Part shown: positions 8,289 to 19,216 of the stretch, in pieces
Layout: every line of letters begins with the position of its first letter
Position numbering within the stretch: the first letter of the stretch is position 1
Source: Nocardia wallacei
GTDB taxonomy: Bacteria > Actinomycetota > Actinomycetes > Mycobacteriales > Mycobacteriaceae
DNA length: 64,000 nt
Assembly: GCF_029868745.1 (NCBI RefSeq)
Contig: NZ_JARWOP010000174.1
Span: forward strand, 1 to 64,000
Reading direction: 5' to 3'
Notes under the pieces: model-generated
Told to the model about the DNA's origin: nothing
The model's input: only the letters and a program-made list of their open reading frames with translations
Database searches by the model: none
Position numbers and translations under genes: made by a program

Positions 8289-9407
8289 GTGCATCCTGAC
8301 GTTTCCGCTGATCTCGCCGAACTCGACGCCACGCTGAAGACCGTCGAGTCGGTGCTCGACGTCGACGAGCTGCGTCGCCGGATCGACGAACTCGAACAGC
8401 AGGCCGCCGACCCGGACCTGTGGAACGACCAGGAGCACGCACAGCGGGTCACCAGCGAACTGTCGCACTCCCAGGGCGAACTGCGGCGCGTCACCGAACT
8501 GCGCCAGCGCCTGGAAGACCTGCCGGTGCTCTACGAACTCGCCGAGGGCGAGGAGGGCGAGGCCCGCACCGCCGCCCTGGCCGACGCCGACGCCGAACGC
8601 GCCGCCCTGCACACCGACGTGGAGGCGATGGAGGTCCGCACGCTGCTGTCGGGCGAATACGACAAGCGCGAGGCGCTGGTCAACATCCGCTCCGGCGCCG
8701 GCGGCGTCGATGCGGCCGACTGGGCCCAGATGCTGATGCGCATGTACGTGCGCTGGGCGGAGCGGCACAAGTATCCGGTCGAGATCTACGACACCTCCTA
8801 CGCCGAAGAGGCCGGCATCAAGAGCTCCACCTTCGCGGTGAAGGTGCCCTACGCCTACGGCACGCTCTCGGTCGAGATGGGCACGCACCGTCTGGTGCGC
8901 ATCAGCCCGTTCGACAACCAGGGCCGTCGCCAGACCTCGTTCGCCGAGGTCGAGGTGCTGCCCGTGGTCGAGACCACCGACCACATCGATATCCCGGAAG
9001 GCGATATCCGCGTCGACGTCTACCGCTCCTCGGGTCCCGGCGGCCAGAGCGTCAACACCACCGACTCCGCGGTGCGCATCACCCACATCCCGACCGGCAT
9101 CGTGGTCACCTGCCAGAACGAGAAATCGCAACTGCAGAACAAGATCTCGGCGATGCGCGTCCTGCAGGCCAAACTGCTGGAGCGCAAGCGGCTGGAGGAG
9201 CGCGCGGAGATGGACGCGCTCAAGACCACCGAGGGCGCGTCGTGGGGCAACCAGATGCGCTCCTACGTTCTGCACCCCTACCAGATGGTGAAGGATCTGC
9301 GCACCAACTACGAGGTGAACAATCCCAGCTCGGTGCTCGACGGCGATATCGACGGATTCATCGAGGAAGGAATCCGCTGGCGGATGCGTCAGGTTGGTGA
9401 ACAGTAA
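8289..9407 (+). CDS. prfB: peptide chain release factor 2
   Basis: RF2, 372 residues, recognises UGA and UAA stop codons and triggers release of the nascent peptide. The stop-codon tripeptide SPF is visible in [16 protein letters not shown]. The universal GGQ motif follows in [18 protein letters not shown], whose glutamine enters the peptidyl-transferase centre. Coiled N-terminal domain about residues 1-110. GTG start at 8289. The programmed +1 frameshift found in many bacterial prfB genes is absent: the frame is continuous, as usual in actinobacteria. It heads a gene order (prfB, mscS, small membrane protein, ftsE, ftsX) shared with mycobacteria. Confidence 0.95.
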   Translation: MHPDVSADLAELDATLKTVESVLDVDELRRRIDELEQQAADPDLWNDQEHAQRVTSELSHSQGELRRVTELRQRLEDLPVLYELAEGEEGEARTAALADADAERAALHTDVEAMEVRTLLSGEYDKREALVNIRSGAGGVDAADWAQMLMRMYVRWAERHKYPVEIYDTSYAEEAGIKSSTFAVKVPYAYGTLSVEMGTHRLVRISPFDNQGRRQTSFAEVEVLPVVETTDHIDIPEGDIRVDVYRSSGPGGQSVNTTDSAVRITHIPTGIVVTCQNEKSQLQNKISAMRVLQAKLLERKRLEERAEMDALKTTEGASWGNQMRSYVLHPYQMVKDLRTNYEVNNPSSVLDGDIDGFIEEGIRWRMRQVGEQ

Positions 9408-9551
9408 TCCCGGAATTGCGGTGTACCTCGCTATTACGGCGCAATCACGACGTTTCGGGCAGCGCGAGCGCCGTAGTAGCCTGTCTGACGTGTATTTCGG
9501 TGGCAGCGTGATTCGTGGTGGTTTCCGGTTCACGCCGGGAAGGACGGTCCG

Positions 9552-10403
9552 ATGAGCACGGATCTCGCCGCCGGCTCGGACATCACGAGCTGGCTGCGCA
9601 GCAGCGGGCTGGAGATCGTGCTGCTCATCATCGGCGCGATGCTGTTCAGCCGGTTCGCGACGTTCGTCCGGGACCGGATCACCCGGCGCATCGACGCGGG
9701 ATTCCAGAGCAGCGACTCGCTGGTCCGCTCGGAGGCGGCCAAGCACCGGCACGCGCTGGCGCAGGTCGTCACCTGGGTGGTGCTGTCCATCGGCTATTTC
9801 CTCGTGGCTCTGCAAGTGTTGCGGCGCTTGGGATTCGAACTCAGCGGGCTGGTGGCGCCCGCGGCGGTGCTCGGCGCCGCACTGGGTTTCGGCGCCCAGC
9901 GCATCGTGCAGGACCTGCTGGCCGGCTTCTTTCTGATCACCGAGCGGCAGTACGGGTTCGGCGATGTGGTGAGCATCGCGGTCACCGGGCAGACGATGCC
10001 CGCCGACGGTACGGTCGAGGACGTCACGTTGCGCATCACCACCTTGCGCAATGTCGACGGCGAGGTGATCACGGTGCCCAACGGCCAGATCGTGAAAGTG
10101 ACCAACCTGTCGAAGGATTGGGCGCGCGCGGCGATCGATGTGCCGGTGCCGGCCACCGCCGACATCACCAGGGTCAACGAGATCCTGCACGAGGTGGGCG
10201 CCAAGGCGTTCCAGGATCGGCGGCTCAAGACGCTACTGCTGGACGAGCCGACGGTGATGGGCCTCGAGGATCTCACGGTCGATCAGATGAACATCCGAAT
10301 GGTTGCCAGGACCTTGCCGGGCAAGCAATTCGAAGTCGGGCGCGAACTGCGGGTGCGGGTGGCCGCGGCGCTGCGCCGGGAGGGTATGAGTGAAACCGCG
10401 TAG
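9552..10403 (+). CDS. MscS-family mechanosensitive channel
   Basis: A 283-residue membrane protein of the small-conductance mechanosensitive channel family. Hydrophobic spans lie at about residues 15-37 and 60-85, followed by the pore-lining helix rich in Gly/Ala (LVAPAAVLGAALGFGAQRIVQDLLAG) and the MscS signature FFLITERQYGFGDVVSI. The cytoplasmic beta domain contains VEDVTLRITTLRNVDGEVIT and VPNGQIVKVTNLSKDWARA. It would release solutes on hypo-osmotic shock. It matches the mycobacterial gene after prfB (Rv3104c) by position. ATG start after GGAAGGA; the 3' end overlaps the next small gene by 14 bases. Confidence 0.88.
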   Translation: MSTDLAAGSDITSWLRSSGLEIVLLIIGAMLFSRFATFVRDRITRRIDAGFQSSDSLVRSEAAKHRHALAQVVTWVVLSIGYFLVALQVLRRLGFELSGLVAPAAVLGAALGFGAQRIVQDLLAGFFLITERQYGFGDVVSIAVTGQTMPADGTVEDVTLRITTLRNVDGEVITVPNGQIVKVTNLSKDWARAAIDVPVPATADITRVNEILHEVGAKAFQDRRLKTLLLDEPTVMGLEDLTVDQMNIRMVARTLPGKQFEVGRELRVRVAAALRREGMSETA

Positions 10404-10548
10404 GTCCACGGCGATCCTCATCACCGTCTGGGTCGCCACGTTCGTTCTGTACGTTTTCGTCAAGCCGGCTACCCCGGAGCATTCCGGCTTCACGCCGATC
10501 GCGAATACGATTCCGAAATCGGTCATTTCGACACCAGCGGACAAGTGA
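10390..10548 (+). CDS. small single-pass membrane protein, family copy 1
   Basis: A 52-residue protein too short for routine gene calling. It starts with GTG inside the 3' end of the mscS gene and ends in TGA. Residues 1-5 are basic (MKPRR), 6-24 form a transmembrane helix (STAILITVWVATFVLYVFV), and a polar tail follows. The arrangement PR-x-ST, then hydrophobic, W-x-A, then LY, recurs in two other small proteins in this window (14579 and 14925). By position it corresponds to the short gene between Rv3104c and ftsE in M. tuberculosis. N-in orientation is predicted from the basic start. Function unknown; proximity to ftsEX suggests envelope or division (inference). Confidence 0.65.
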   Translation: MKPRRSTAILITVWVATFVLYVFVKPATPEHSGFTPIANTIPKSVISTPADK

Positions 10549-10701
10549 CGCGAATGTGACAGCGATCGCTAGGCCGGTATCGGCCGTGCCTGCTGACGGC
10601 GTATTTCGGCCCTCGGGGTGGTCATGCGGCGTGGCGCCGCCGGGCGAGTCGCAAAATGCCCCGGGCGAATGCCCGTTCTTCGCTGGCTACACTGGCTGCT
10701 C

Positions 10702-11391
10702 GTGATAACCCTGCGGAACGTCACCAAGTCCTTCCCGACCTCCACGAGGCCGGCGTTGGACAATGTCTCCGTCGAGATCGACAAGGGCGAGTTCGTCTTC
10801 ATCATCGGACCATCCGGTTCGGGCAAGTCGACGTTCATGCAGCTGTTGCTCAAGGACGAGAAACCGACGTCCGGCGAGGTGCACGTGGCCGACTTCCGGG
10901 TGGACCGGTTGCCCGGGCGCCGGGTGCCCAAGTTGCGCCAGCGCATCGGGTGCGTGTTCCAGGACTTCCGGCTGCTGCAGCAGAAGACGGTGGAGCAGAA
11001 CGTGGCCTTCGCGCTCGAGGTGATCGGCAAGAATCGCAAGTTCATCCAGCGCGCGGTGCCGGAGGCGCTGGATCTGGTGGGCTTGTCGGGCAAGGCCGAC
11101 CGGCTGCCCAGCGAGCTGTCCGGCGGTGAGCAGCAGCGGGTCGCGATCGCGCGGGCGTTCGTGAACCGGCCGCTGGTGCTGCTGGCCGACGAGCCCACCG
11201 GCAACCTCGACCCGGACACCAGTCAGGACATCATGATGTTGCTGGAACGGATCAACCGCGTCGGCACCACGGTGCTGATGGCGACCCACGACAACCACAT
11301 CGTCGACGCGATGCGCCGGCGCGTGGTGGAGCTGGACCGAGGGAGACTGGTGCGCGACGAGGCGACCGGTGTGTACGGGGTGGGCCGCTAA
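10702..11391 (+). CDS. ftsE: cell division ATP-binding protein FtsE
   Basis: ABC-type ATPase of 229 residues that pairs with FtsX at the septum and drives activation of peptidoglycan hydrolases. Walker A is GPSGSGKS, the signature is LSGGEQQR, and Walker B is [12 protein letters not shown], followed by the H-loop MATHDNH. The GTG at 10702 (start [15 protein letters not shown]) gives the family length; the longer reading from 10618 adds a non-homologous leader. The stop codon shares one base with the ftsX ATG, so the two are translationally coupled. About 150 bases without a gene precede it. Confidence 0.95.
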   Translation: MITLRNVTKSFPTSTRPALDNVSVEIDKGEFVFIIGPSGSGKSTFMQLLLKDEKPTSGEVHVADFRVDRLPGRRVPKLRQRIGCVFQDFRLLQQKTVEQNVAFALEVIGKNRKFIQRAVPEALDLVGLSGKADRLPSELSGGEQQRVAIARAFVNRPLVLLADEPTGNLDPDTSQDIMMLLERINRVGTTVLMATHDNHIVDAMRRRVVELDRGRLVRDEATGVYGVGR

Positions 11392-12296
11392 TGCGCGCGA
11401 GCTTCCTGTTCGGCGAGGTCTTCAACGGCCTGCGCCGCAACGTCACCATGACCATCGCGATGATCCTCACCACCGCGGTGTCGCTGACCATGCTCGGCGG
11501 CGGCCTGCTCGCGGTGCGGATGGCCGACAAGACCGAGCAGTACTTCCTGGACCGGCTCGAGGTGCGGCTGTACCTGACCGACCAGGTCTCCGCCGGCGAC
11601 CGGGACTGCTCGCAGGACCCGTGCAAGACGCTGATGGCGGATCTGAAGCAGACCTCGGGCGTGGTGTCGGTGCAGTTCCTCAGCCGCGACGACGCCATTC
11701 GCGAGGCCAAGGAGAAGACCTTCAAGGACCAGCCGGAGCTGGCGGCCTACGTCAGCGAGTCGCCGCTGCCGGCCTCGCTGCGGGTGAAGATGGCGGACGC
11801 GGGCGAGTACCCCCGCATCTTCCAGGACTTCCAGGGCCGCGAGGGCGTCGGTTTCGTCCGCAACGACAAGGACATCGTGGACCGGCTGGTCAGCCTGTTC
11901 GACGGGCTGCGCAACGCGGCGTTCGGCCTGGCGGTGCTGCAGGCGCTGGCGGCGCTGCTGCTGATCGCGAACATGGTGCAGATCGCGGCATTCACCCGCC
12001 GCACCGAGGTCGGCATCATGCGGCTGGTCGGCGCCACCCGCTGGTACACACAGTTGCCGTTCCTGATGGAGGCGGTGGCGGCCGCGCTGGCCGGTTCGGT
12101 GCTGGCGGTGGTCGGCCTGCTCATCTCCCGCCCGCTGGTCATCGACCGCGCTCTCGGAGATCTGTTCGCCTCCAAGGTGTTTCCGCGCATCACCGGTGAC
12201 GACATCGCCATCGTGACCATGACGATCGTTCCGGTGGGCATCGTGTTCGCGGCGCTCACGGCGTACGGCACCCTGCGGTACTACGTGCGGGAGTAG
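11391..12296 (+). CDS. ftsX: cell division membrane protein FtsX
   Basis: A 301-residue integral membrane partner of FtsE. A cytoplasmic N-terminus is followed by TM1 ([18 protein letters not shown]), a large extracytoplasmic domain of about 130 residues, and three further helices near residues 180-200, 225-250 and 270-290, ending in the FtsX permease fold. The outer domain carries a cysteine pair (DCSQDPCK), which could form a disulfide. In mycobacteria this domain binds the RipC hydrolase. The ATG overlaps the ftsE stop by one base. The gene following is recQ rather than smpB as in M. tuberculosis. Confidence 0.94.
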   Translation: MRASFLFGEVFNGLRRNVTMTIAMILTTAVSLTMLGGGLLAVRMADKTEQYFLDRLEVRLYLTDQVSAGDRDCSQDPCKTLMADLKQTSGVVSVQFLSRDDAIREAKEKTFKDQPELAAYVSESPLPASLRVKMADAGEYPRIFQDFQGREGVGFVRNDKDIVDRLVSLFDGLRNAAFGLAVLQALAALLLIANMVQIAAFTRRTEVGIMRLVGATRWYTQLPFLMEAVAAALAGSVLAVVGLLISRPLVIDRALGDLFASKVFPRITGDDIAIVTMTIVPVGIVFAALTAYGTLRYYVRE

Positions 12297-12330
12297 CGGC
12301 GCACCACACGTAGGGGGTGCGGGAGTTCGA

Positions 12331-14511
<2,181 letters not shown>

Positions 14512-14578
14512 GCGCCGAGGCAACGCCTCGACCCGGGTCCGCGTTTATCCCGGCCCCGGATCTGGGTACCGTTCCGGT

Positions 14579-14833
14579 ATGGCACTCGGTGACGACGACG
14601 CGGTCCACGGGGATGGTGTTTCCCCCAGTCGAAGTGCCTTCGCACCTTCGGAGAACACCGTCCGGATCGCGCCGTCGCAGCCGCAGGTGAGCGGGACCGC
14701 CTTGGCGGCCACGCCGCGGTGGCGTCGATTCCGGCGCCAGGCGCTGGGCCGCCCACGGGTCTCGACCATGGTGCTGGTGTCGGTGTGGTTCGCCGTGCTG
14801 GTCCTCTATTTGCAGGTCCGGCCGGGAGGATAG
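14579..14833 (+). CDS. small single-pass membrane protein, family copy 2
   Basis: An 84-residue protein. The first 50 residues are polar and variable, then RRQALGRPRVST forms a basic stop, and a transmembrane helix follows (MVLVSVWFAVLVLYLQV) with the short tail RPGG. The core RPRVST...W-x-A...LYLQV is nearly identical to the next gene and similar to the 10390 product. ATG at 14579 lies in the longer frame that begins inside recQ; the upstream portion is recQ shadow. Orientation predicted as N-in. No enzymatic motif; function unknown. Confidence 0.6.
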   Translation: MALGDDDAVHGDGVSPSRSAFAPSENTVRIAPSQPQVSGTALAATPRWRRFRRQALGRPRVSTMVLVSVWFAVLVLYLQVRPGG

Positions 14834-14924
14834 GGAGGTGCCGCCGGTGCCTGAGACACACCGACCGACATACCGACTGCCCGAAACGCTCGCGTTGCGC
14901 GGGCCGGCCGGATAACGTGCCGCC

Positions 14925-15170
14925 ATGACGCACGACCAGGGTGGTGGCGATCGCTCCGATCAGTCCTCCGATTCCGGCTCGGGCTCCGGTTCCGGCGATG
15001 CGCCCGACGCCGCTCGGCCACAGGTCGGCCGAATCGCGGAAGGCACCGTCGAGACCGGTTGGCTGCGCCCGCACGCCCGCCGGGCGCTGGGCCGTCCGCG
15101 CGTATCCACGATCATCCTGATCGCGCTGTGGATCGCGGTGTTCATTCTCTACCTCCAGGTCCACACGTAG
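14925..15170 (+). CDS. small single-pass membrane protein, family copy 3
   Basis: An 81-residue protein. An N-terminal Asp/Ser/Gly-rich acidic section (SDQSSDSGSGSGSGDAPDAA) precedes a linker, the basic motif RRALGRPRVST and a transmembrane helix (IILIALWIAVFILYLQV) ending in HT. It is a tandem paralogue of the product of 14579 with the same TM core but an unrelated head, which suggests that the membrane part is the conserved functional unit. ATG start. It ends 304 bases before the Band-7 gene. Confidence 0.65.
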   Translation: MTHDQGGGDRSDQSSDSGSGSGSGDAPDAARPQVGRIAEGTVETGWLRPHARRALGRPRVSTIILIALWIAVFILYLQVHT

Positions 15171-15474
15171 CGCGCGACGGAAATTCGCTCGCGCCGCGGA
15201 GTCCGGTTCTCTACCGTTGATCTCGGCCGCAACAAGGGGCGCACCGGAATCTCCGATCCGCGTCCCCCGTGTCGGTGCGGCCACGCCATTCAGGTTGGCG
15301 CAGACATCAAGTCTGTTGGGGTTCGATTCCTCTACCAGCGGTGCGTCCTGTCCGGTCGCATGCGGTGCCGCGGCCCTGCGGGCACTCCGTCACGACGGAG
15401 CGCGCCCCCGCCGCGTGCCGTGTCCGGGCAGGTCGTATCCGCGTGAATGTTCATGCGGGGGAAGGAGTTTCGTG
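15171..15474. other. gene-free gap ahead of the Band-7 gene
   Basis: About 300 bases without a convincing gene. It contains a 5-bp hairpin (CAGAC-ATCAA-GTCTG, about 15302-15316) closely followed by GGGGTTCGATTCCTC, which resembles the T-arm of a tRNA. No matching 5' acceptor strand, D-arm or 7-nt anticodon loop can be assembled around it. It may be a tRNA-like relic or chance. The last bases hold the ribosome-binding site GAAGGAG of the next gene. Confidence 0.3.
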
Positions 15475-16122
15475 ATGTTCACGACCGTGATGGAGTGGCA
15501 GCGCACGCTGCTGTACCGCGACGGCAAGCTCGAGAAGGTGCTCGAGCCGGGCCGGCACCGCTACGACCAGCGCCGGTGCACGCTGGTCGCGGTCGACATG
15601 CGCCCGCGCCAGCTGCAGGTGTCGGGACAGGAACTCCTCACCCGCGACGGTTTGTCGCTGCGCGTCAGCTTCGCGGTGAACTGGGTGGTCACCGATCCGC
15701 TCGCGTTCACCACGGGCGCGCAGTACTCGGAGTCGGTGCTGTACGCGGCGGTCCAGGAGGCCGCGCGGGACAAGGTCGCCGCGCACACCCTCGACGAGCT
15801 GATCGCCGACCGCGGTCTGCTGGCGGGCGCCGACGAGGTGGCCGCGGCGGTCGCCGACCTCGGCATCCGGGTCTCGAGCGTGCGGGCCCGCGACCTGATG
15901 CTGCCGGGCGAACTGCGCAAGGCGGCGCTGGAGATCGTGCTCGCCAAGGAGCGCGGCCGGGCCGACCTGGAGCGCGCTCGCGCCGAGGCGGCCGCGCTGC
16001 GCTCGCTCGCCAACACCGCGCGCCTGCTGGAGGAGAACCCGTCGCTGCTGCGGCTGCGGACCCTTCAGGTCGCGTCGACCCCCGGCACCCAGGTGGTGCT
16101 CGACCCGCGGGAGCGGAGCTGA
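15475..16122 (+). CDS. SPFH/Band-7 domain protein
   Basis: A 215-residue protein of the SPFH (stomatin/prohibitin/flotillin) superfamily. The N-terminal part FTTVMEWQRTLLYRDGKLEK leads to the beta-rich SPFH core VDMRPRQLQVSGQELLTRDG, with SLRVSFAVNWVVTDPLAF after it. The C-terminal half is a helical, charged region (LAKERGRADLERARAEAAAL). No transmembrane anchor is obvious, unlike typical stomatins, so membrane attachment could be by the first strands or by partners. GAAGGAG seven bases before ATG 15475 decides the start over the adjacent GTG. It lies between recQ and smpB. The role in membrane domain organisation is inferred from the family. Confidence 0.8.
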   Translation: MFTTVMEWQRTLLYRDGKLEKVLEPGRHRYDQRRCTLVAVDMRPRQLQVSGQELLTRDGLSLRVSFAVNWVVTDPLAFTTGAQYSESVLYAAVQEAARDKVAAHTLDELIADRGLLAGADEVAAAVADLGIRVSSVRARDLMLPGELRKAALEIVLAKERGRADLERARAEAAALRSLANTARLLEENPSLLRLRTLQVASTPGTQVVLDPRERS

Positions 16123-16206
16123 ACACCGGATCGGGCGATGTCGTGCGTGCGCCGTGAGCGAACGCGCGGAATATTCGATTGCCCGCGGCCATTACTGTCT
16201 AACGCT

Positions 16207-16680
16207 ATGAAGGAGCAGGGGCGAAAGGTGATCGCCACGAACCGCAAGGCGCGGCACAACTACACGATCCTGGAGACGTTCGAGGCCGGGGTCGCGCTGG
16301 TCGGTACCGAGGTGAAGAGCCTGCGTGAGGGTAAGGCGTCGCTGGTCGACGCCTATGCCACCATCGACGACGGCGAAGTGTGGCTGCGCGGTCTGCACAT
16401 CCCCGAGTACGGGCACGGCACCTGGACCAACCATGCCCCGCGCCGCACTCGCAAGCTACTGCTGCACCGCCGCGAGATCGACAAACTCACCGGCAAGACC
16501 AAGGAGAGTTCGCAGACCTTGGTGCCGCTGTCGATGTACTTCTCCGACGGCAAGGTGAAGGTGGAGCTGGCGCTGGCCAAGGGCAAACAGGACTACGACA
16601 AGCGCCAGGACCTGGCCCGGCGCACCGCCGAGCGGGAGGTGACTCGCGAGCTGGGCAGGCGCATCAAGGGCATGCGGTGA
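16207..16680 (+). CDS. smpB: SsrA-binding protein SmpB
   Basis: A 157-residue OB-fold RNA-binding protein that carries tmRNA into stalled ribosomes for trans-translation. Signature stretches are [39 protein letters not shown] and the C-terminal basic tail ([26 protein letters not shown]) that mimics the codon-anticodon interaction in the decoding site. ATG 16207 gives the usual length; the longer reading from 16138 adds a non-homologous leader. The ssrA gene for its partner RNA follows 110 bases downstream, the usual actinobacterial arrangement. Confidence 0.96.
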   Translation: MKEQGRKVIATNRKARHNYTILETFEAGVALVGTEVKSLREGKASLVDAYATIDDGEVWLRGLHIPEYGHGTWTNHAPRRTRKLLLHRREIDKLTGKTKESSQTLVPLSMYFSDGKVKVELALAKGKQDYDKRQDLARRTAEREVTRELGRRIKGMR

Positions 16681-16686
16681 CCCGAC

Positions 16687-16714
16687 CGCCCCGTCCGGTG
16701 GTGCGGATGGGGCG
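16687..16714 (+). terminator. hairpin between smpB and ssrA
   Basis: CGCCCCGTCCG and CGGATGGGGCG pair over 11 positions (one G-U) around a GTGGTG loop directly after the smpB stop. It probably separates smpB from the ssrA transcription unit. No T-tract. Confidence 0.55.
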
Positions 16715-16791
16715 GGAATGTACGAGTGAGCGGCAATGTTATGATAGAGAGCCCGGCCACCAGCCGGGAAATCTGGATCGATGATCGAGAC

Positions 16792-17159
16792 GGGGCTGAA
16801 CGGTTTCGACTGCGTACGTCGATTCAGGGGAAGCGTGTCGGTGCAGGCAGGAGACCACCGTAAGCGTCGCTGTAACCCTATAAGCGCCGATTCTCATCAG
16901 CGCGACTACGCTCTCGCTGCCTAAGCAGTAGAGCGTGTCTGTCAGCCCGGGTTCGCCCTCGACCCGGTCACTGGCATCAGCTAGAGGGCTCTACCGTCCG
17001 CCTCGGTCGCGGAGGCGGACGGGACATCGCACAGCGACTGGGATCGTCATCTCGGCTTGTTCGCGTGACCGAGAGATCCGAGCAGAGACATAGCGAACTG
17101 CACACGGAGAAGCCCTGAAGAAGCGGCGGAGGACCCGGGTTCGATTCCCGGCAGCTCCA
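16792..17159 (+). ncRNA. ssrA: transfer-messenger RNA (tmRNA)
   Basis: The RNA rescues stalled ribosomes with SmpB. The tRNA-like ends are visible: GGGGCTG at 16792-16798 pairs with CAGCTCC at 17152-17158, preceded by the T-arm GGGTTCGATTCCC; the discriminator base is A and the CCA is not encoded. The tag frame starts with the resume codon GCC at 16886 and encodes ADSHQRDYALAA followed by TAA (16922-16924), the tag seen in mycobacteria and relatives. A -10-like TATGAT at 16740-16745 and a leader hairpin (CCCGGC...GCCGGG, 16752-16768) suggest a precursor trimmed at the 5' end by RNase P. Confidence 0.96.
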
Positions 17160-17164
17160 CAAAG

Positions 17165-17206
17165 GCGAGCAGTCGCAGGTTGTCGGCCTGCGACTGCTCG
17201 CTTTTT
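17165..17206 (+). terminator. intrinsic terminator of ssrA
   Basis: A perfect 15-bp stem (GCGAGCAGTCGCAGG and its complement) with a 7-nt loop is followed at once by TTTTT. This is the best rho-independent terminator in the window. Confidence 0.93.
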
Positions 17207-17232
17207 CGTCGATGAGTTCGGGCCGGCCGGCG

Positions 17233-17268
17233 GACGTCCATCACTCCCCTCCTGTGGTGATGGACGTC
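17233..17268. repeat. long inverted repeat after the ssrA terminator
   Basis: GACGTCCATCAC and GTGATGGACGTC form a perfect 12-bp stem around a 12-nt loop (17245-17256). It lies 27 bases past the ssrA terminator and about 140 bases upstream of the AraC-type gene. It could be a second terminator or an operator; the arms start with a GACGTC palindrome. Confidence 0.55.
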
Positions 17269-17405
17269 GAGGGCGGTGTCACTTCCCTCCGCGCGGCCGT
17301 GGTACCGCTGCGTAGCGGCGGAAATGACGTTATGTGGTGCGGCCCAGCTGTTTTTATGGAAATCTGCACGATCGAGTATGAAAAAGTGCACGGTTGCGAG
17401 GTGAC

Positions 17406-18371
17406 GTGAACGATCTTGATGTTGAGCTCGCGGGCTTCTCTTCCGAGGACACCGACCAGGACGAACGCCCGGGCGCGTGGCGAGGGTTCGTCACCGGTCT
17501 CCAAGGGGAGTTCAACTTCCACTTCCCCCGGCAAGAGGCGTTCACCGCGTCGAGCCGGGTCCAGCGCCAAGGCGCCCGAGTGATCGGCGAGTTCACCTCC
17601 ACCCGCATGCGGTACGACCGGACCGCTCGTAACGCGGCGGCCGATGGAGATCCCAGCCTCAGGCTGGTACTACCGCTGCATGGTCATATCGGACTGAGCG
17701 CGGATGGCGAAACCGTGGACCTGGCGCCCGGCGAAGTCGGGGCCTTTCGCATGGACTTCGCAATGACCATGGAATACAACACCGGAATGGTCGGCATTAT
17801 GGCGACTGTTCCCGATGGAGTACTGCCGCGGCGCCTCGCGGGCAAGGTGCCGCCGAACCTCGGGCAGCGGCCCATGGCCGCCATGCTCGCTTCCCATATA
17901 CAGCAGTTGAACGCGCTGCGAGAGAGCATGACGTCTCTGCAGTTCATGCAGGGTACGGACTTGATGTATCAGATGCTCCGTTACGCCCTTGCCGAGGAGG
18001 AAGCGGACGCACGGGACGATTTGCTTCCGATTGCGATGAGAGCCCGGCGGTACGCTCGGGCATACTCGGATGATTCTGATTACTCTGTGCACTCGCTGGC
18101 CGCCGACTGTCATTGCTCTCTTCGGCAGCTGCACAAATCCCTCGGTGATATCGGACCGGGCGAGCTGCTGCGCACCATCAGGCTGGAAAAGGCATGGGAC
18201 AGGTTGCGGGATCCGCTCTACAGGAATGTTCACGAGGTTGCCATGGCATCGGGCTTCAAGCACCTCATCACCTTTCATCAGGCGTTTCTCGGTCACTTCG
18301 GTATCACGCCGGGAAAAGTACGTGAAAATTATTCCCACCGGTGGAGATCCGGCACGGGCGTCGATGCATAG
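17406..18371 (+). CDS. AraC-family transcriptional regulator
   Basis: A 321-residue regulator. The N-terminal half (about 1-170) looks like the AraC-binding-like beta domain, with VLPLHGHIGLSADGETVDLA and PGEVGAFRMDF. The C-terminal 100 residues form the double helix-turn-helix: VHSLAADCHCSLRQLHKSL and the second helix pair VHEVAMASGFKHLITFHQAF, then GHFGITPGKVRENY. The GTG at 17406 has GAGG just upstream; TTG 17394 is an alternative. The base composition is a little less GC-rich than neighbours (for example 17330-17400), and the gene follows the tmRNA, a frequent integration point. It precedes the P4H gene by 11 bases and probably shares its transcript. Confidence 0.82.
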   Translation: MNDLDVELAGFSSEDTDQDERPGAWRGFVTGLQGEFNFHFPRQEAFTASSRVQRQGARVIGEFTSTRMRYDRTARNAAADGDPSLRLVLPLHGHIGLSADGETVDLAPGEVGAFRMDFAMTMEYNTGMVGIMATVPDGVLPRRLAGKVPPNLGQRPMAAMLASHIQQLNALRESMTSLQFMQGTDLMYQMLRYALAEEEADARDDLLPIAMRARRYARAYSDDSDYSVHSLAADCHCSLRQLHKSLGDIGPGELLRTIRLEKAWDRLRDPLYRNVHEVAMASGFKHLITFHQAFLGHFGITPGKVRENYSHRWRSGTGVDA

Positions 18372-18382
18372 ACTCAGGCCAT

Positions 18383-19216
18383 ATGGCGGTGTCGATGGAT
18401 GCTTCGTGGCGGAACTGGCTGCAGCTGAATCTCGCGCGGGGGTGTTCCGTCGAGTCGGTGATCGAATCGATGGTCAGCGGTGGTTTCGACAAGGATGTGG
18501 CGTCCGCGGCGGTGCGGTCTTGTCTGGCGGGAGAGATTCCGGGTTCCTCGGGTTACCGGTACGACACGTGTCCGGTGTCGGCCGATCGGGTTGTTCATGC
18601 GCACGATCGCGCTATTCATTCGGTGGTGCGGCTGGAGCGTCCGCAGCTGATCCTGTTCGATGATGTGCTTTCCGCCGAGGAATGTGACGAGGTGATGGAG
18701 CTGTCGAAAGACAAACTGCGGCGGTCCACGATCATCGATTCCGACACCGGGCGTGCGGAGGTGATCAAGAATCGATCCAGCGAGGGTACCTTTTTCAAGC
18801 TGTGCGAGAACCCGTTGATCGAGCGGTTGGATCGGCGGATCTCGGCGTTGATGAATTGGCCGATGGAAAACGGTGAGGGTCTGCAGATCCTTCGATATGG
18901 AGTAGGCGGCGAATACCGTGCCCATTTCGACTACTTCCCGCCCGACCAGCCCGGCCACGTCTCCCATATCGCTCGCGGAGGCCAGCGCACGGCGACCCTC
19001 GTCGTCTATCTGAACGACGTGGAGAGCGGTGGTGAGACCGTCTTCACCGACGCCGGTGTCTCGGTTTCTCCCCGCAAGGGCCGTGCGGTCTATTTCCGAT
19101 ACTTCAACGATCTCGGGCAGCTCGACCCGGCGACGAAACATGCCGGGGCGCCGGTTCTCGCGGGCGAGAAATGGATCATGACCAAATGGATGCGTCGCTA
19201 CAGCTACTCCGGTTGA
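18383..19216 (+). CDS. 2-oxoglutarate/Fe(II) oxygenase, prolyl-4-hydroxylase type
   Basis: A 277-residue protein whose C-terminal 190 residues match the P4Hc domain. The iron ligands are HxD in YRAHFDYFPP and the distal His in TKHAGAPVL. The 2-oxoglutarate-binding Lys is in GEKWIMTKW. The preceding LQILRYGVGGEYRAHFDYF is the standard strand of this family. The N-terminal 80 residues resemble the small helical head common in bacterial P4H (WLQLNLARGCSVESVIESMV). It would hydroxylate a protein proline or a small molecule; no substrate is encoded nearby. ATG 18383, or 18395, both with weak ribosome-binding sites. Its last 13 bases overlap the convergent DUF899 gene. Confidence 0.85.
   Translation: MAVSMDASWRNWLQLNLARGCSVESVIESMVSGGFDKDVASAAVRSCLAGEIPGSSGYRYDTCPVSADRVVHAHDRAIHSVVRLERPQLILFDDVLSAEECDEVMELSKDKLRRSTIIDSDTGRAEVIKNRSSEGTFFKLCENPLIERLDRRISALMNWPMENGEGLQILRYGVGGEYRAHFDYFPPDQPGHVSHIARGGQRTATLVVYLNDVESGGETVFTDAGVSVSPRKGRAVYFRYFNDLGQLDPATKHAGAPVLAGEKWIMTKWMRRYSYSG

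Noticed and set aside
8289-8400. Programmed +1 frameshift in prfB
   Set aside because: The frame is continuous from the GTG start; no in-frame UGA near codon 25.
15295-15350. Complete tRNA gene
   Set aside because: Only a T-arm-like section is present; acceptor, D-arm and a proper anticodon loop cannot be formed.
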